From Planococcus citri (taxonomy: Eukaryota; Arthropoda; Insecta; Hemiptera; Pseudococcidae), in the NCBI RefSeq assembly GCF_950023065.1, contig NC_088679.1:46996001-47060000 (forward strand): 64,000 nucleotides of DNA, given 5' to 3'. The translations under genes were made by a program, and so were the position numbers. This document shows positions 37,301-50,325 of this stretch, piece after piece. Under the pieces are notes generated by a model that saw only the letters and a program-made list of their open reading frames with translations, ran no database searches and was not told the origin of the DNA. The stretch's first letter is position 1. Every line of letters begins with the position of its first letter.

Positions 37301-40072
37301 AGTGCCATGCCATTTGATTTTCCAAGTTTTTAAAAAAATTTTGTATTAAAGCTGCACTAAATTCAAATCATGCTATAGGAAAGAAGAAAATCAGAACATC
37401 GTTACTGCCCATAAGTTACTTTCATATTTTTACTATAATAAGTACCTATTTATACATGTTCAATAACTAATACCTAAACTAAGCTAAATAATTATTTTAT
37501 ACGTAGGAAAGGACGGGTTGGTGATTTTGCTTCCCATCGCGTTGAAAGCTGAATGAGAATAGTACAAAATTCGTAGGTACCTATTAAAACCTCAAAACAA
37601 CAATCCAATTCATCTGCTGATTAACGTTTCTTTAATTTTTTAATTTTGAACGTGGACTGATTATTATTAGAAAAGTAGGAATGCTGATCGGTAATCGGTA
37701 CTTTTCTTCTTTAAAACGTCAGATTAAATTCGTATTTACAAATGTTCTCAAATTTTAATACCTAAAAATGTAATACCGAATGATGTACCTGGTTGGATGA
37801 GATGAGAATCATGTACTTTTTACAGGTTAACAAAATGAAACTGGCACAAAACACTGGTGTCGTTAAAAAGGCTGAAACGCACGTCGCCAGAATGATATTA
37901 ATAATGGTGATCGCATTTTTTATTGCTTGGGGTCCGTATGCCGTATTTTCATTGTTAATTGCCTTCACTGACATCGAAATAACGCCACTGTACTCGATGG
38001 CTCCTTCGTTGTTTGCCAAAAGCAGCGTTTGCTATAATCCTATCATTTATTTTTTTCTCAATCATCAGGTAAGTGATACCTAATAAGAATATGACACATG
38101 CAATTTAGCTCTATCATGTACCCAGACCTACTCACTCTAGATAATATTGATCAACAAAGTTGTTGCTGTTGTAATACAAAAAAAAGTCATTCAATATCCT
38201 ATCCTACCGATGTATTTTCATCGCACAAATTAATTCGAAAAATCGTAACGAAATATAATATTTCATCGGATAATAATTCAACACTCGTTATTTTCTGGAA
38301 AATAGAATTATACATTCGTATAGTTCTACTTGCACAACGTCTTATTTGCGAAGAACATGTTTTATGGATTGATAATGTACTTGCATACCTAATGCTAAGT
38401 AGGTATGTTTGTTTTACAAATTGAAGAATGTACCTACACATAAAGCAGATGGAACATACATATTTGCTATCTGGAAATGCAACGATAAGAATTGAATCAA
38501 ATTTCGAAATTTAAGTCCTTCTTCATGAATGCATAAAATGCCATTTTCCAACTTCCTTTTAGAAAATGGTTTATTTAAATTATTAGTACATTACTGCGTT
38601 AAAGTGGCTGCAGAGTTCTTATTAATACGAGTAACATTATTATTTTATCTCCAAGGGATATTCCAATTTCTAAAATGGAAATATGTACGTAGGTACATAC
38701 TTTCATGTGGGAGGCTATGTGATGAAGGTCCTAATTGCCAAAACGTATTTTTTCAAAAATCCTAAAAAAGTTATCATTTTTCTGGTTTTTTGTTTTTCAC
38801 GATCATATCCTGATTAGGCATATGAAAAAAATTAAAAGAGTTGGGGCATATTCACAGATCAGTATCATAAAGTAAAAAAAAATTGCACAGCAGGGGCGCC
38901 AAATTTCTTTTTTTTTCAATTTTGGCGAATTTTTAAAAATCTTTGGCTGATTTTATAAGAAAAAATCAAAATAATTTAATTAGGGATGCTGAAAGTTTGA
39001 TTTGTAACTCATTTTTGATCTCTTTAATTAATTCATAGGTAATTGTTTTGAGTCGTTTTGGAGCCTTCGGGGTTTTTTGAATTTTTTTGTTTTCAAGAAA
39101 TCCTTTTTTAAAAAAAGGGTGGAGTTCAACTGTTTATCCTATTCAAATTCATATTTTTCGAATTTATTAAAAGGTTTCTGAATATTTGTGCTAAAACCGA
39201 ACCCGATCCAAAGTACCTATCATAAAACCGGTAAATTCGAACTTGAAGTTTGAAAATCAACTGGAAATGTACATGTACTCGAAACTGCAACTGTCTCATT
39301 TGAGACCTCTTCACAGCCCCTCCTTGATAAAATTTCAATTTTTTTAGAATAAGACATGACGGAATTTTTGAAAATTTGCAAAAACAAAAAACAAAAAATT
39401 GAATGTATGTAGCATCTGAAATGTTGCTCCAAGGTGCTTTTGTTTATCCACTCTATCTATTTTTTTCTGTAATTTTAGGAACCTATGATGTGTGTGAGCG
39501 CTTTACAAAATATTGAAAGTACATAACTAATCATCATTCAATCGTGTTTTTGAAATAACGTGAAATTCTGAACATTTTGTAAAAGAGAAGACACCTGCAA
39601 GAGACTGAAAGGGATGGCGAATTTCAGAGTTTTAAAAATTTGGAGTATCGTCAGAACTACGAACGAATTCATAATAAATATTTATATGTTTACACGAGTA
39701 GATATTTCTAGGCTATGTATTTACCTAAGCTTGTTTCGTATTTATTGCTTTTAGTTTCGAAAATCTTGGTGTCGAAGAATACGAAAAGGATATGTGGAAG
39801 AAAGCAGCGTAAGAATACGACAAATTCCACTATCAAAAATCAATTCGCCACCGCAAGAGTTACAAAATGTCGAATGGTGTCATAGAAATCAAGCATTGAT
39901 GACAATTACTTCCAGCATGAGCAGTAGTTCAAGTGGTACTAACAGCTATTTCAAACAATTCAAGGAACGAGATAAGAATATATCACACTTAATTCCTTAC
40001 AATACTTTTCCTTTTGTGAAAAGGAAACAGAAATTAAAAAGTCCTTCATTGCCCAATATTACCCAACATTAG
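28360..40072 (+). CDS. Opsin, ciliary type (pteropsin/encephalopsin-like), six coding exons
   Basis: Exons: 28360-28532 (ATG at 28365), 28605-28764, 29468-29666, 36735-36867, 37826-38068 and 39755-40072, giving 406 residues with all phases consistent. It is a seven-helix retinal-binding GPCR. Visible landmarks are LRTPMN and LACSD (helix 2, D72), the disulfide pair C99/C177, ERY (123-125), FGWGAYENEA in loop 2 with E171 at the bovine E181 position, AWGPY (helix 6), the retinal-linked Lys K285 in FAKSSVCYNPIIY, and NHQFRKS after helix 7. Residue Y102 stands where vertebrate visual opsins have counterion E113, so E171 is the likely counterion. KAETHVARM before helix 6 and NHQFRKS fit c-opsins rather than insect rhabdomeric opsins. 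The Ser-rich tail could be a phosphorylation region. A TTTTTTTTTTTTACAG acceptor precedes the ATG exon, so a leader exon lies upstream. Confidence 0.93.
29770..30774. mobile_element. TIR element of about 1 kb in opsin intron 3
   Basis: The left end AAGGTAGAGTGGGGTAATTG is mirrored by CAATTACCCTACTCTACCTT at the right (one mismatch). The word GGGGTAA(A/T)TGCAAA recurs inside in both orientations: a 33-bp palindrome at 29968-30000 with 16-bp arms, and further copies near 30453-30466, 30482-30496 and 30736-30748. No transposase was recognised, so it is probably non-autonomous. It lies within the 7-kb intron between opsin exons 3 and 4. Confidence 0.75.
30775..36734. other. Rest of opsin intron 3, no embedded gene supported
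   Basis: The longest ORF, 32013-32390 (125 codons, +), has no recognisable motif and AT-driven composition. A (CTAC)n/(CTGC)n stretch occurs at 32927-32960. No other repeat pair or RNA gene was recognised. Confidence 0.5.
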
Positions 40073-40776
40073 CAAGTGACGACGATGGCTCATTTTACAC
40101 GCGTATTTATTTTTACTTTATCATGAACATTTTTACAAGTCGAGATTTTTATCCAACATATCACATGTTTGATGTACCTACGGTTACGTACGTAGATCTT
40201 CCAGGGGCGAATTCAAAATTGGGTTTTAGAAAAAAGTCTAGCCCTCTGCGCAACATGGGCTCCATTTACTGTTTTCTATAAAATCTACACGTATCTCTGA
40301 ACTGTATTGTTCAGAATTTGAATTCCATCGAGACGAACGAATCATACACTATGGAAAATAACAGAAACCAATCTAAAAGATAATTGCATTGCGTCGTAAT
40401 ACTATGTACTAAAATGCATACCACGAATTCATATACATAAATTACATGTACCCACAATTCTTTTTTGGAAAAAAGGCTGTGAACTGTAAAATACATAATA
40501 CATTACATGAGACAACTACATTAATCAGATATACAAATATTTGTTACTTATATATGTATTTTACCGACCAGAATTACTTATTTCATTATCATTTTTTTTT
40601 TTTTTAATTTCGTGGCTCGTATAGTTTTAGCTTTTTAATTAATGGGTACGATAATTCATTCTCAAATGCGTCAAGTATTCGACATTTTTTTTACAAAAAT
40701 CTCTTTTCCTTGTTTTAAATTGAGTAATTAGTGTATCTAATACTTAGATATTTTGACCAATTAAATCTTGTTTTCC

Positions 40777-40782
40777 AATAAA
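40777..40782 (+). terminator. Candidate polyadenylation signal of the opsin gene
   Basis: This is the first AATAAA I find after the opsin stop, about 700 bases downstream. A variant signal nearer the stop is possible. Confidence 0.3.
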
Positions 40783-41740
40783 CAAAAATACAAAACAAAA
40801 AAAAATTGGAAGTTAATAGCATCTGGATTATTGAATAACAAAATTGCCAACAAACAGTTAAATAAAATGTTGTAAAAAAAATGTAAGTAATTAGAATTCC
40901 CATAAAAAAATGTATTAGAAGTTTTATGAATTTTTCATCACATCGCGTTCAATCAGATTTACATCATGTTTACTTAGTGAGTAAGTAGGTAATTAAGTAA
41001 GTATTACATAGGTAACTGATGATACCTGGATAGAATTCCTTGAGACTTATCCAGTACAGAAATTTAGACCTACGCATGCATTAAAATTAAAAAGGTTTGC
41101 AAAAAATGAAAATCTAAAATAATAAGCAATGCGTTTCTCCGAAAAAAAAAAGATTTGAATATTGGAATAAATAAATTACCTATAGCCTATATCATGGACA
41201 AATAAAAAAACATCTAGTAAAAATCTGAATATGTAGCGCCTCTATAGGTATAAATTTGTACAGTTTTTAAATCAGAAAACAGCTGGAATTACATAGAAGG
41301 AAAATGTGTAGGTAGCTAGAAAAAATATTAGGTTCCTAAACCCACTAAGTACCCATTTATCAAGAGAAGGGATAAACCTACGTTGACGACATTGTATTGC
41401 GAATGCACATTGCACATATACGAAAGTGAAATAAGTATGACAAGTTGCCGACGACTTCACTCACGGGGCTAAAATATTGCTATTGAAATATATTTCTGCA
41501 GGAAGACTGTACGTGTACGCCGAGTTCTTTGTTTTCACTTTTCATTCCCCAATATTATGAACGAAACCGAATTACTCGTTTTGAATCGTTTCAGCTCAGA
41601 TTTTACATAATAAAGAGTTGCCTATCGCTTCGTCAGTTCGTCACAAGCACACATTACTTATGAGAAATTTATTAATCTTTTTTTTTTTTGTTTTTAAGAA
41701 ATTAGGCGAATTTTTTACAGTTTTACAGCGTAAAATGATT

Positions 41741-41878
41741 GGATCTGATCAGATCTCGTTTGCTCTGATAAATCAGGTCTCCCCTTTTTTGGATCTGATC
41801 AGTACTGAACAGATTTAATCCGATCAAAACTTGAATTGAACCAGGTCTAATTACATAGATCTGATCAAGTGATCAGAT
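41741..41878. repeat. Cluster of GATCTGATCAG palindromic words
   Basis: GATCTGATCAGATC (41742-41755) is a perfect 14-bp palindrome. GGATCTGATCAG recurs at 41791-41802, GATCTGATCA near 41858-41867 and GTGATCAGATAT near 41869-41880, with looser GATC-containing words between. Spacing is about 50 and 65 bp. It could be a degenerate repeat or a set of binding sites. Nothing here decides which. Confidence 0.55.
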
Positions 41879-43811
41879 ATCTACAATCATTTTCCACTAG
41901 ATTATCACGACAGCTCTGCATTTAATTTTTTGGAAAATCAAAAATCGTCTGATCCTAAAATATTTGAATGAATTATAAACATGGCATGGATGTAGCCGTC
42001 TCCTAAAAGCAATGTTGTGACTGCAAAACAACTAACCCCCCCCCCCATCTCTTTAATTCGAAATATTTAAAATACAGTACAAACTAAATTTCAGCGATCC
42101 GGCTCATTTTGGGAAAATTTTACAGGATTTCCAAACATTTTTCGAAGGCTTTAGTAGTGTTCAAAACCACTGGAAACCGCTTGAAGAGAGAGAGGGTGGG
42201 TCAAAAATACAAAATCTTACCTAGCTTTCTATAGCTCAACTGCACAAAATTTTAATTTTTCACCTTGAGTCATAAGATTATAGAGTTTTGAAAATTCCGT
42301 AAAATTCAAAAAATTGCGCCTCTGTCTGAAATTTTGGACGATGGAATATTTTCGTATGAGAGTTCCACATGTTTTTGAATTTTTTTTTTTCGAACATCCC
42401 AAACATTAGGTATAGGTACATAATAAATGATAAAACGATTTCAATCCGGAAAATGTCTTTTAGGTCACATTTCAGGTAGGTACTTTCGCGGGTTTTGTGA
42501 TCAATTTTTGACATGAGTGAAAAAATGTAAATTTATAGCGCATGCAATTTTCAAAAAAAAAAAAAAAAAAAAAACATAAAATCTCCAAATATGATTTGGC
42601 AGCTGCGTGTTTTCTTTTGTTTTGACCATATTTCAACGAGTATATACTTTCATTTTCCATTAAAATGCTATAAAACCTCAAAAATCGCATCGGGTGGCCA
42701 AAACTCTGGGAACCTTCTACGTACGCGGTTGCATCTTACAACCATTGTACTTTAAGGCCCAGTTTCGACATACTTAACTAATTTCCTGAACGAGTAAAAA
42801 TATTATTAGGTATTTTTTTTTTTTTTTTTTAAGAAAAGATTTTTAGCTCACGCGAATTGTGAGCAGTCAGTATCGATTCGCTCGAATCATGAAATCTCAT
42901 TTTCAATCCGGTTCATTTTTCACTATACTTCCCGCATTGAATACTACCTATGTTGTTTCTGAATCTCATGTTTTCTCCAGCAACGTTTTCAAATGTATAG
43001 GTATTCGACACTATAAGTATTGATATGATTTAGGTACTTATCTATTGAAAATACGAGTAAGACCTAATTTGAATAAAAAGTAAACTCTGATTTAATTCTT
43101 AAAGTATACAAAGGCTGAAATAATTATGATCAATAAATACTTGATTGGATTGTTTATAAAGCTATTTTAAGTCGATTCTCTAATTGTTTGTCATTGTTTT
43201 TTGTGATGTTTAATAAATGTTATATTGTTTATAAGTTCATTATTAAGGTTATTGTTTGGGAAGACGTTCGGCTACGGCAAATATCGAAATAGGAAAAAGA
43301 AATTATCAAAACCTTTGAAATGTTAATGATAAAAAAGCCAGCAACTTCTCAAAAATAACGAACACCGAACAGTGCATAAATAAAATACACGATGCTTCGA
43401 TAAAAGCAGCAAATGATTCATACGCTTGGACGACGCTTTAATGTACAACTCAAGTTGAATCGAGTTGTTTAGTTTATTTTATCAAAAAGATGAAAATAAG
43501 CGCAGCAATTCCGACAAAAATAAGCATCTCGTTTATCATTTAAACAAAACGGCATCGTGCATAAAAAAGTTATGAAAATTTGTCCTGTATTGTTTTTTTC
43601 TTCACTATCTAAAATTCTGCGAAAATAACGAAAATATACGCGTATAAACTACTCGGTAGGATAAATTTACTCAAGGATTGAATAGTAAACATTTAGTATC
43701 TACTATTGCCGCAGGCGGAAAAAAATAAAGTTATCATGCTGGAAATATTTTTGTTTCACAAATAAGAAAATGAAACAACGTTTTAACGCAACTCCGCGCC
43801 AGAAACAAACT

Positions 43812-44546
43812 TTAAGAGGGTGCTCTACCTTTTGTTTGTTTACTTTTTAGCATACCCGCGAGCAGAGATTAGACATTTTTCAAACGCATTTTTTTATTAG
43901 TTGGAGATGAAGAAAGTGAATAATTATGAGTGAAAACGTTATTACTGTATTGAAACAACATCATAAAACTTTGAAACAAGCAAAACGATTAAAATATAAT
44001 GAATTCAGACGATTCTCCATATTCGAGCATTCATTGTCAGTCATCACAGCATAATTCTGAAACTACTGAACAGAATTTGATGAAATTTGAATATGTTGTG
44101 CAGAAATGAATTCCCGACAACTTGACGTTGCCCTTTTTTTGATTAATTTTGTTAAATCAAAGTTATAGCCATTTGAAATTTTCAAATGGCAATATCTCCA
44201 AAAATACAAAGAAATTTGAAAAAAGGGCAACGTCAACCTCTCTGGACCATTTTTATGCACAATATATCCAAATTTCATCAAATTCTGTTCAGTAGTTTCA
44301 GAATTATGGTGTGATTACTGACAATGAATGCTCGAATATAGAGAATCGTCTGAATTCATTATATTTTAATCATTTAGCCTGTTTCAAAGTTTTATTATGT
44401 TGTTTCAATACAGTAATAACGCTTTCACTCATAATTATTCACTTTCATTCTCTCCAACTAATAAAAAAATGCGTTTGAAAAATGTCTAATCTCTGCCCGC
44501 GTGTATGCTAAAAAGTAAACAAACAAAAGGTAGAGCACCCTCTTAA
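43812..44546. mobile_element. 735-bp giant inverted repeat bounded by TTAA
   Basis: The left end TTAAGAGGGTGCTCTACCTT is mirrored by AAGGTAGAGCACCCTCTTAA at the right. The arms (about 365 bp) match closely all the way to a perfect 23-bp palindrome at the centre (44168-44190, GCCATTTGAAA-T-TTTCAAATGGC), so there is essentially no loop. TTAA at both extremities could be a piggyBac-type target duplication, or simply the end of the repeat. No transposase is encoded. Confidence 0.88.
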
Positions 44547-46067
44547 TAGGTATACACATACGCATCAAAATAAATTTTATAAGTAGGTACACAATGTATA
44601 GGCAGGCACCTATTACCAGCTACATTTTCAAAATACCTATTCTTCGGGCAGAAAAGTCTCATAGGTACAAAGTTCATTTTCTAGACAACTTATCACTAAA
44701 ATAAAGTTGAGTGCTAACTGCTAATGAAACTCGATGATAAATCATCAATATAAATGTCTATAACGATCTACGTAATTACTTACGTATTCAGAATATTCCT
44801 CAAAAAAAAAAAAAAAAAATGTAAAATACGTATGCAATTTATTGAAACATCAAGTTCAATTTTTCATATAAACATCTCGTTACGGGCTTCCACTGAAAAT
44901 ATAAGCCGATCTAATTATGAAAAAGTCTTCTTAAAATGTTAACTCTCTTGGGTTTACGAGTAAATGATGATGTTCGATATCGATATAGTAAGATGCGCCA
45001 CATATTCGTTTTCTCTTTCTCTCTCTTCGACGATGAGTGAATACGTCTCGTTACTTGTAAACAAATCTAGCAAAATCGCCATTCATTTTGAAAAAAAAAA
45101 AAAAAAAAAGGAAAATAAAATGAAAATAAAAAGTGTAGCTATACATCTTCCAACATTTTTTGTCAAATTGTCAAGATAAAACCGTCGCGAGTTAATTGGA
45201 TTGCGTTTATTTTTTTATCTTCGAGTGTCCTTACAGATATATCTTTTTTTCTTGCTCGAGTTTCATTTTCCGAGACGACTTTTCCTATTACCCTTATACG
45301 AGTAATTACGAGAATCTGATATGTTCTGCGCACTTTGGCTAACATTTCATCGAGACGATTTTTTTAATCCATATTTCTTTCGTGTGATTACACAAAATCA
45401 CGATTAAAATTTTCTCATGTGTCATGTATCTAACATCACAGTAACCTGTCTGATACCTTTTGAGTAAAAAGAAAAATTTTGAGAAATATAATTTGAAAAA
45501 AAAGGTGATATACCTTATGAGTACAGGTAAGTTCAAGTTGAATTTATTTTACAATTCTCGATAATGAGGGCAAAATCGTAAGCATAGAACATGTGCGAAT
45601 ATGTAGTAGGTATGTATGTACTTATTTTATTTATTTGCGTTATTCACTCGAATGAATTGGGCACATAGTATACCTAACTAATACCTAGTACCTACGTACA
45701 TAGCATACGTACAATTTATTTGATTTGTCAACTCTGTGTAGGTAACTAAGTACTTGGTCATAGAGGAAGGTATAGGTTCCATTACATACGTACGCACGTT
45801 AGTACTATAATATTACTTACACTTGATAAAAGTTGAATGGCGAATGCTCGAAACATATAGCTAGAGCTACGTACCTACTACCTAGCATGTATACGTATAA
45901 CCAGGTACTTGTATATTTTCAACTATAAAAGTTTGTCTTATTTATTTTAATTTTCACGAAACTTACATTAGCTCGAAACCCATTTAATTTTTGAAAAAAC
46001 CGTAGGTAGCTGCACAAAATTGTGGCTCCATTTAAAAACGAAGCAGAAAATTGTTTTTTTCTGTGTG

Positions 46068-46160
46068 TTACACTCGACCTGTTCAACGAAATTATTCACA
46101 TTTGAGCCGATTCTGGAGGGGACACCTCAAGAGTGGTTTTTCGACCAGCTGTTTTTCAAA
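46068..46160. repeat. Extra direct copy of the 46386-46460 repeat segment
   Basis: CTCGACCTGTTCAACGAAAT ... GAGCCGATTCTGGAGGG ... AGAGTGGTTTTT is about 85-90% like 46386-46460. It belongs to the same repeat as the adjacent inverted repeat, and the ORFs over both copies share peptides for that reason only. Confidence 0.65.
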
Positions 46161-46262
46161 ATAAAAATACCTATTCAAAAATCAAAAATTTCCCGTTTGC
46201 GAGAAAATTTTTTAAATTTGCGCGAATCGCAGTATATTGTCATGAACTAACCCCTCGACGGC

Positions 46263-46804
46263 GAATTTTGCCATTTCCAGCTATTCTGTAGCCTCCAGCG
46301 CAATTTTTCAATTTATCCAGAATTTTTAATTGGCTCCAGAAGACGTTAATAATGAAGTTGGGCAGCTGAAAATCGAGTTGCGTGTTATACTCGACCTGTT
46401 TAACGAATTTATCCACATTTGAGCCGATTCTGGAGGGAACACTTCAAGAGTGGTTTTTGGACCTGTTTTTTTTCAAAATAAAAATATCCAAAAATCAAAA
46501 ATTTGAGAAAATTTTCAAAAAACCCCACGAGAGCGAATTTCGCCATTTCCATCCTTTCTGGGGCCTCCCTTTAATTTATGGATATTTTTATTATGAAAAA
46601 AGCTGCTCAATAAACCACTCTTTAGGTGTTCCCTCCAGAATCGGCTCAAATGTGGATAAATTCGTTAAACAGGTCGAGTATAACACGCAACTCGATTTTC
46701 AGCTGCCCAACTTCATGTTAACGCCTTCTGGAGCAAATTAAAAATTCTGGAGAAATTGAAAAATCGCGCTGGAGGCTCCAGAATGGCTGGAAATGGCGAA
46801 ATTT
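46263..46804. repeat. Foldback repeat, about 540 bp
   Basis: The left arm (46263-46465) contains TATTCTGTAGCCTCCAGCGC, GGGCAGCTGAAAATCGAGTT and GAGCCGATTCTGGAGGGAAC. The right arm (46612-46804) contains their complements: GTTCCCTCCAGAATCGGCTC, AACTCGATTTTCAGCTGCCC and GCGCTGGAGGCTCCAGAATG. The spacer is about 145 bp. The GGGCAGCTGAAAAT word recurs again at 46962. It shares the GGAGGCTCCAG motif with the block at 22845-23540. Confidence 0.8.
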
Positions 46805-46999
46805 GGTTTTGGGGAATTAATATCAGTTTTAGGATTTATTTTGATCAGTTTTACTGATCATATACAATGTACGTACTTTTTTGAAAAAAGTAGATATAAA
46901 TCACCAAAAACAGTCAATATTGAATTTTCAAACGGTCGCCAAATATCGAGATATGAAGTTGGGCAGCTGAAAATTTGATTTTGGTGGTTTTAGACCATG

Positions 47000-49900
47000 C
47001 TCTTTCAAAAAATCGCGGCCCCGTTTAAATCGGAGGCGGACACCAAAAATAGGTAAGTAACTAATAAAAACCATAAAAATATTTCTTATTCTTGCTCTTT
47101 CCAGAGAAACTTAGGCAACCCATCTTGAATTTATGTAAGAATGATTGCCCCAACTACGAAATCCAAGATGCTAACAACTAACAACGAAGTACGAGTACCT
47201 CAATCGCCACAAAAAATTTTGAACCGGTCAAAGAGGAATCGAAAGAGGACCGCAAAATACACCACTAGCGAAAATTTCAGATGCAGAAATACGAAATTTC
47301 GGCTCGGCCAGTCAAATCGCACTCGACCAAACATCCTTCACTTTCGCTTCTTGCATTGTAAGATATTTTTCATTATTCATGCAACGAAAATAAGTTTTAG
47401 GTACGTCCGTTTTTGGTTAAACCTTTTTTGCATAGTTAATTTTTTAAAAAGAGAATAATGCTTTCTTTTGCAAATATGTACTTATGTCGAAAACTAAGCC
47501 TCCTAGAAAAAAAACTAAAGACATTATGTCGATTGGAAATTTAATTCTCTGCAATTTTCCTCGGCTTCATTTCATTTTCGGCCTGGGTAAACATAGACAT
47601 AGAGTGGAAGAGAAAATAAGAAAGAATTGCAATTTAGACCGGTTTCTGTTAAAAGTCTCATAAAATTGCATAAATCTGTTAACATGCAAATACTAATTCA
47701 AAAATGTTCTCAACGTTTCATAATTATTTCGAGACTTTTAATCCAATTTCAAATTCTACATACACCCCCCCCCCCCCATTTTCGTCGTAGAAAGACAAGA
47801 TTTCATCACAGCTGTTTCCTACAGAGAAACCTCCAAGAAAAAGTTGAAATGAAATATTTGTCATCAACGACGTATTTTATATTTTATAAAACGAAAAGTT
47901 AGGCAGAAGTATCCGAAATTCAAAATTTGAAAAAAGAGCTACCTAGTTGATAGTGAGATGAACCCGTCAATATTATATATAGTGAAGCACATTGTATCAT
48001 TTGTTCTACCTTTCCTTTTCTATCTAACGAAAATTCACGTAGAAATGTGCTACGAGTATACTTGAGGGTAGTATCTATCTAAAAATGGGTTTCTTCGAGC
48101 TTAGGTACGTAGAAGTAATTTTGCTACGAAAAAATTGTTTCCCTTTTGCTACAGCAATCTTACGTCTAAACTTGGGATTTAGGAAATCTTTCACTTGTCA
48201 TTTGTAGGTAGCTTAATAATCCATCTTTTCGTACAGTTTAATGAATTCAATATTTCCTCTTCCCCTTTTTATCCAATGTCGAAAAAATCAAGGTTGCCAA
48301 GTCGGATGTTAATGTCGGATACAATACTTAAATTAAATAAATGGGTAAATAAGTGTAAAAAATATATCATTAATATCCATTTCGTTTTAAAAAAATTATG
48401 AACACTCCACATTCTCACCTAGGCCGTTGCTATCAAATCCTAACACCACTCGTAAGGTTCTACGAAGCGATTGAAAATTTTCAAATCGCTTATTTTTGGG
48501 TAAATTTCGAGTTTGAAAATATTTTCCTCTCGAATATTGAATACTTAAGTACCTACATATATCATTTCGGAAACTGGGAAAATACTTTGAAACACAATAG
48601 TGCCAACTTTTTTGTTCGTTGTTGCCGATATCAGAAACTCGAGATTTGTATTTTTGGATATTTTTTTCGGTTTTTTTAAATTGGCAATAGTGACTTAAAA
48701 ATTGGCACCACTGTATTCCAAAACATTGCTAAAAACTAAGATTTTTTGAAAATTTTCCTCTTTGAAAACCCATATTTTTCCCCTCGAAGGTCATCTCCTG
48801 GCCTGAAAAAATTTTCTGAGCGATTTTCAACTTGGAATGAAAGTCTCCACTGAATTTGGTCAAAATCTTATAACAATTTTTTTTTTCGCGATCCACTCTA
48901 ATGTTAGGTCTAAAACAACATTTTGATGCTGCTAAGTATTATGTACTTTGTACACGCACTTAAATACTTTTGCGAATTTCCCTGAAAATATCTTCATTTA
49001 ATTTTATTCGTTTTTTGCACTTCAAATGAGCATTCAGCACAACTTTAGTCCTTACTTTGCTCGATCGAGTTACATTATTAATGTAGATGTAACCATTTCG
49101 AAATACATTATTATCAAGTACATACCTCTACCCGCATTTTCTACTTCAGCAGATTTCAGCAACTAAATGAAGATTTACATGACACCGTATATCCGCACGT
49201 ACATATGAAATTTTACTTCCAAAAGTAGGACTACAAGAAACGTATAGCACTATACAAGTGCATTGACAAATCACACTCGCAACATGCAGAAAAAAAGTAT
49301 TTAAAAAAACTAATTTACATAAACACTAAAACACTTCTCGCATAAAAGTTTTATTACAATCTCGACAAAGTATCATTACTCAGCACTGACAATAAATTGA
49401 TGCCATAACTTAACACCTTTGCACCCATTTTCAACTTGCGAGCTTTTAATAAGTGTTGTTGTTACAGGTTTTCTAAAAAGGAAACAAAAACAAAAAAGGG
49501 GGAAAATCGCACACAATATAAAACTTAGTCATGAATAAGCGAGAGATGTAAGTAAAGTACTGGATTGCCTTTTGCTCATTTCAAAAAAAAAAAAAAAAAA
49601 AAAAAAAACTTCAAAAATGAAATATTTAGGTATTCAGTAAGGAAAAAAATGATTATCAGACCAACGCAAAAATTTTTCAGATGAGCAGGAGTACACAAGT
49701 CAAATACGAATACACGTAAATGGAGATTTTTTTAAAAGATGCCATTTTTGAATTATTTCTGTTTTGATTGCAGTAATAATCTGACACGAGTAGGTAAGTA
49801 TTTGAAACAATTTTTACCCTAAATAGAGAGAGGAATGAAGGAGTTCATTTCAATAAAACGAAAACATAATTAAATACTGAACTTGATTTTCTTTGACATG

Positions 49901-50170
49901 AATAAAATCAAATCGCAAAGCTCAAATCATTGATTATTAATCCGTGTATCGTAGGCATACAGTAATTAAACATATACCTGAGCGCAACGAACAAGAACGT
50001 TAAAATACGATACTTGGATTCGTCTGTCTGTACCACTGGTTCTTACAATACCACTCTCACTTTTTTTCTCATCTTCCTTCCATTCGACTTCATCCTCTTT
50101 TAATGCATCTCCATTCTCATCCATCCTTCTCCCTTTCGCATTTTACTTTTCATTTTGATACCGAAGCCCA
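47000..50170. other. AT-rich intergenic DNA, no gene supported
   Basis: ORFs up to 105 codons (47141-47458) lack recognisable motifs. It holds a 13-base C run (47765-47777) and an A run (about 49586-49608). Confidence 0.45.
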
Positions 50171-50325
50171 ATTGCAGTTGTAAACAAACATGTTCATTTA
50201 CTCGTTCCTCTATGTAAATAAGCGAATTTTATCCCAAGCACGTGTGTTTTGATTCGGTTAAAATGTGCGTTTTATTTTCGCGATTTTTATAATTCTTCAA
50301 CAGTATTTACGAAATTTTGAATATG
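50170..50325 (+). other. Candidate 5' leader exon ending ATG|GTGAGT (possible UGT first exon)
   Basis: ATG at 50323-50325, with A at -3, is followed directly by a strong donor GTGAGT. An exon ending in the bare start codon would leave a phase-0 intron. The UGT exon at 62543 opens in phase 0 after a strong acceptor, and joining the two would give a typical secretory signal peptide. This is inference: the gap is 12.2 kb and the exon's 5' limit is arbitrary. A similar but weaker ATG|GTAGGT occurs at 55827. Confidence 0.25.

Noticed and set aside
38098..38424. 108-codon ORF directly after opsin exon 5
   Set aside because: It lies after the GTAAGT donor in an intron. The next conserved opsin segment (FRKSW) is at 39755, so this is not part of the coding sequence.
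46020..46741. Two ORFs sharing peptides (STKLFTFEPILEGTPQEWF / STCLTNLSTFEPILEGTLQEW)
   Set aside because: The shared peptides come from direct copies of a foldback repeat. The frames run through the inverted copy and encode no known domain.
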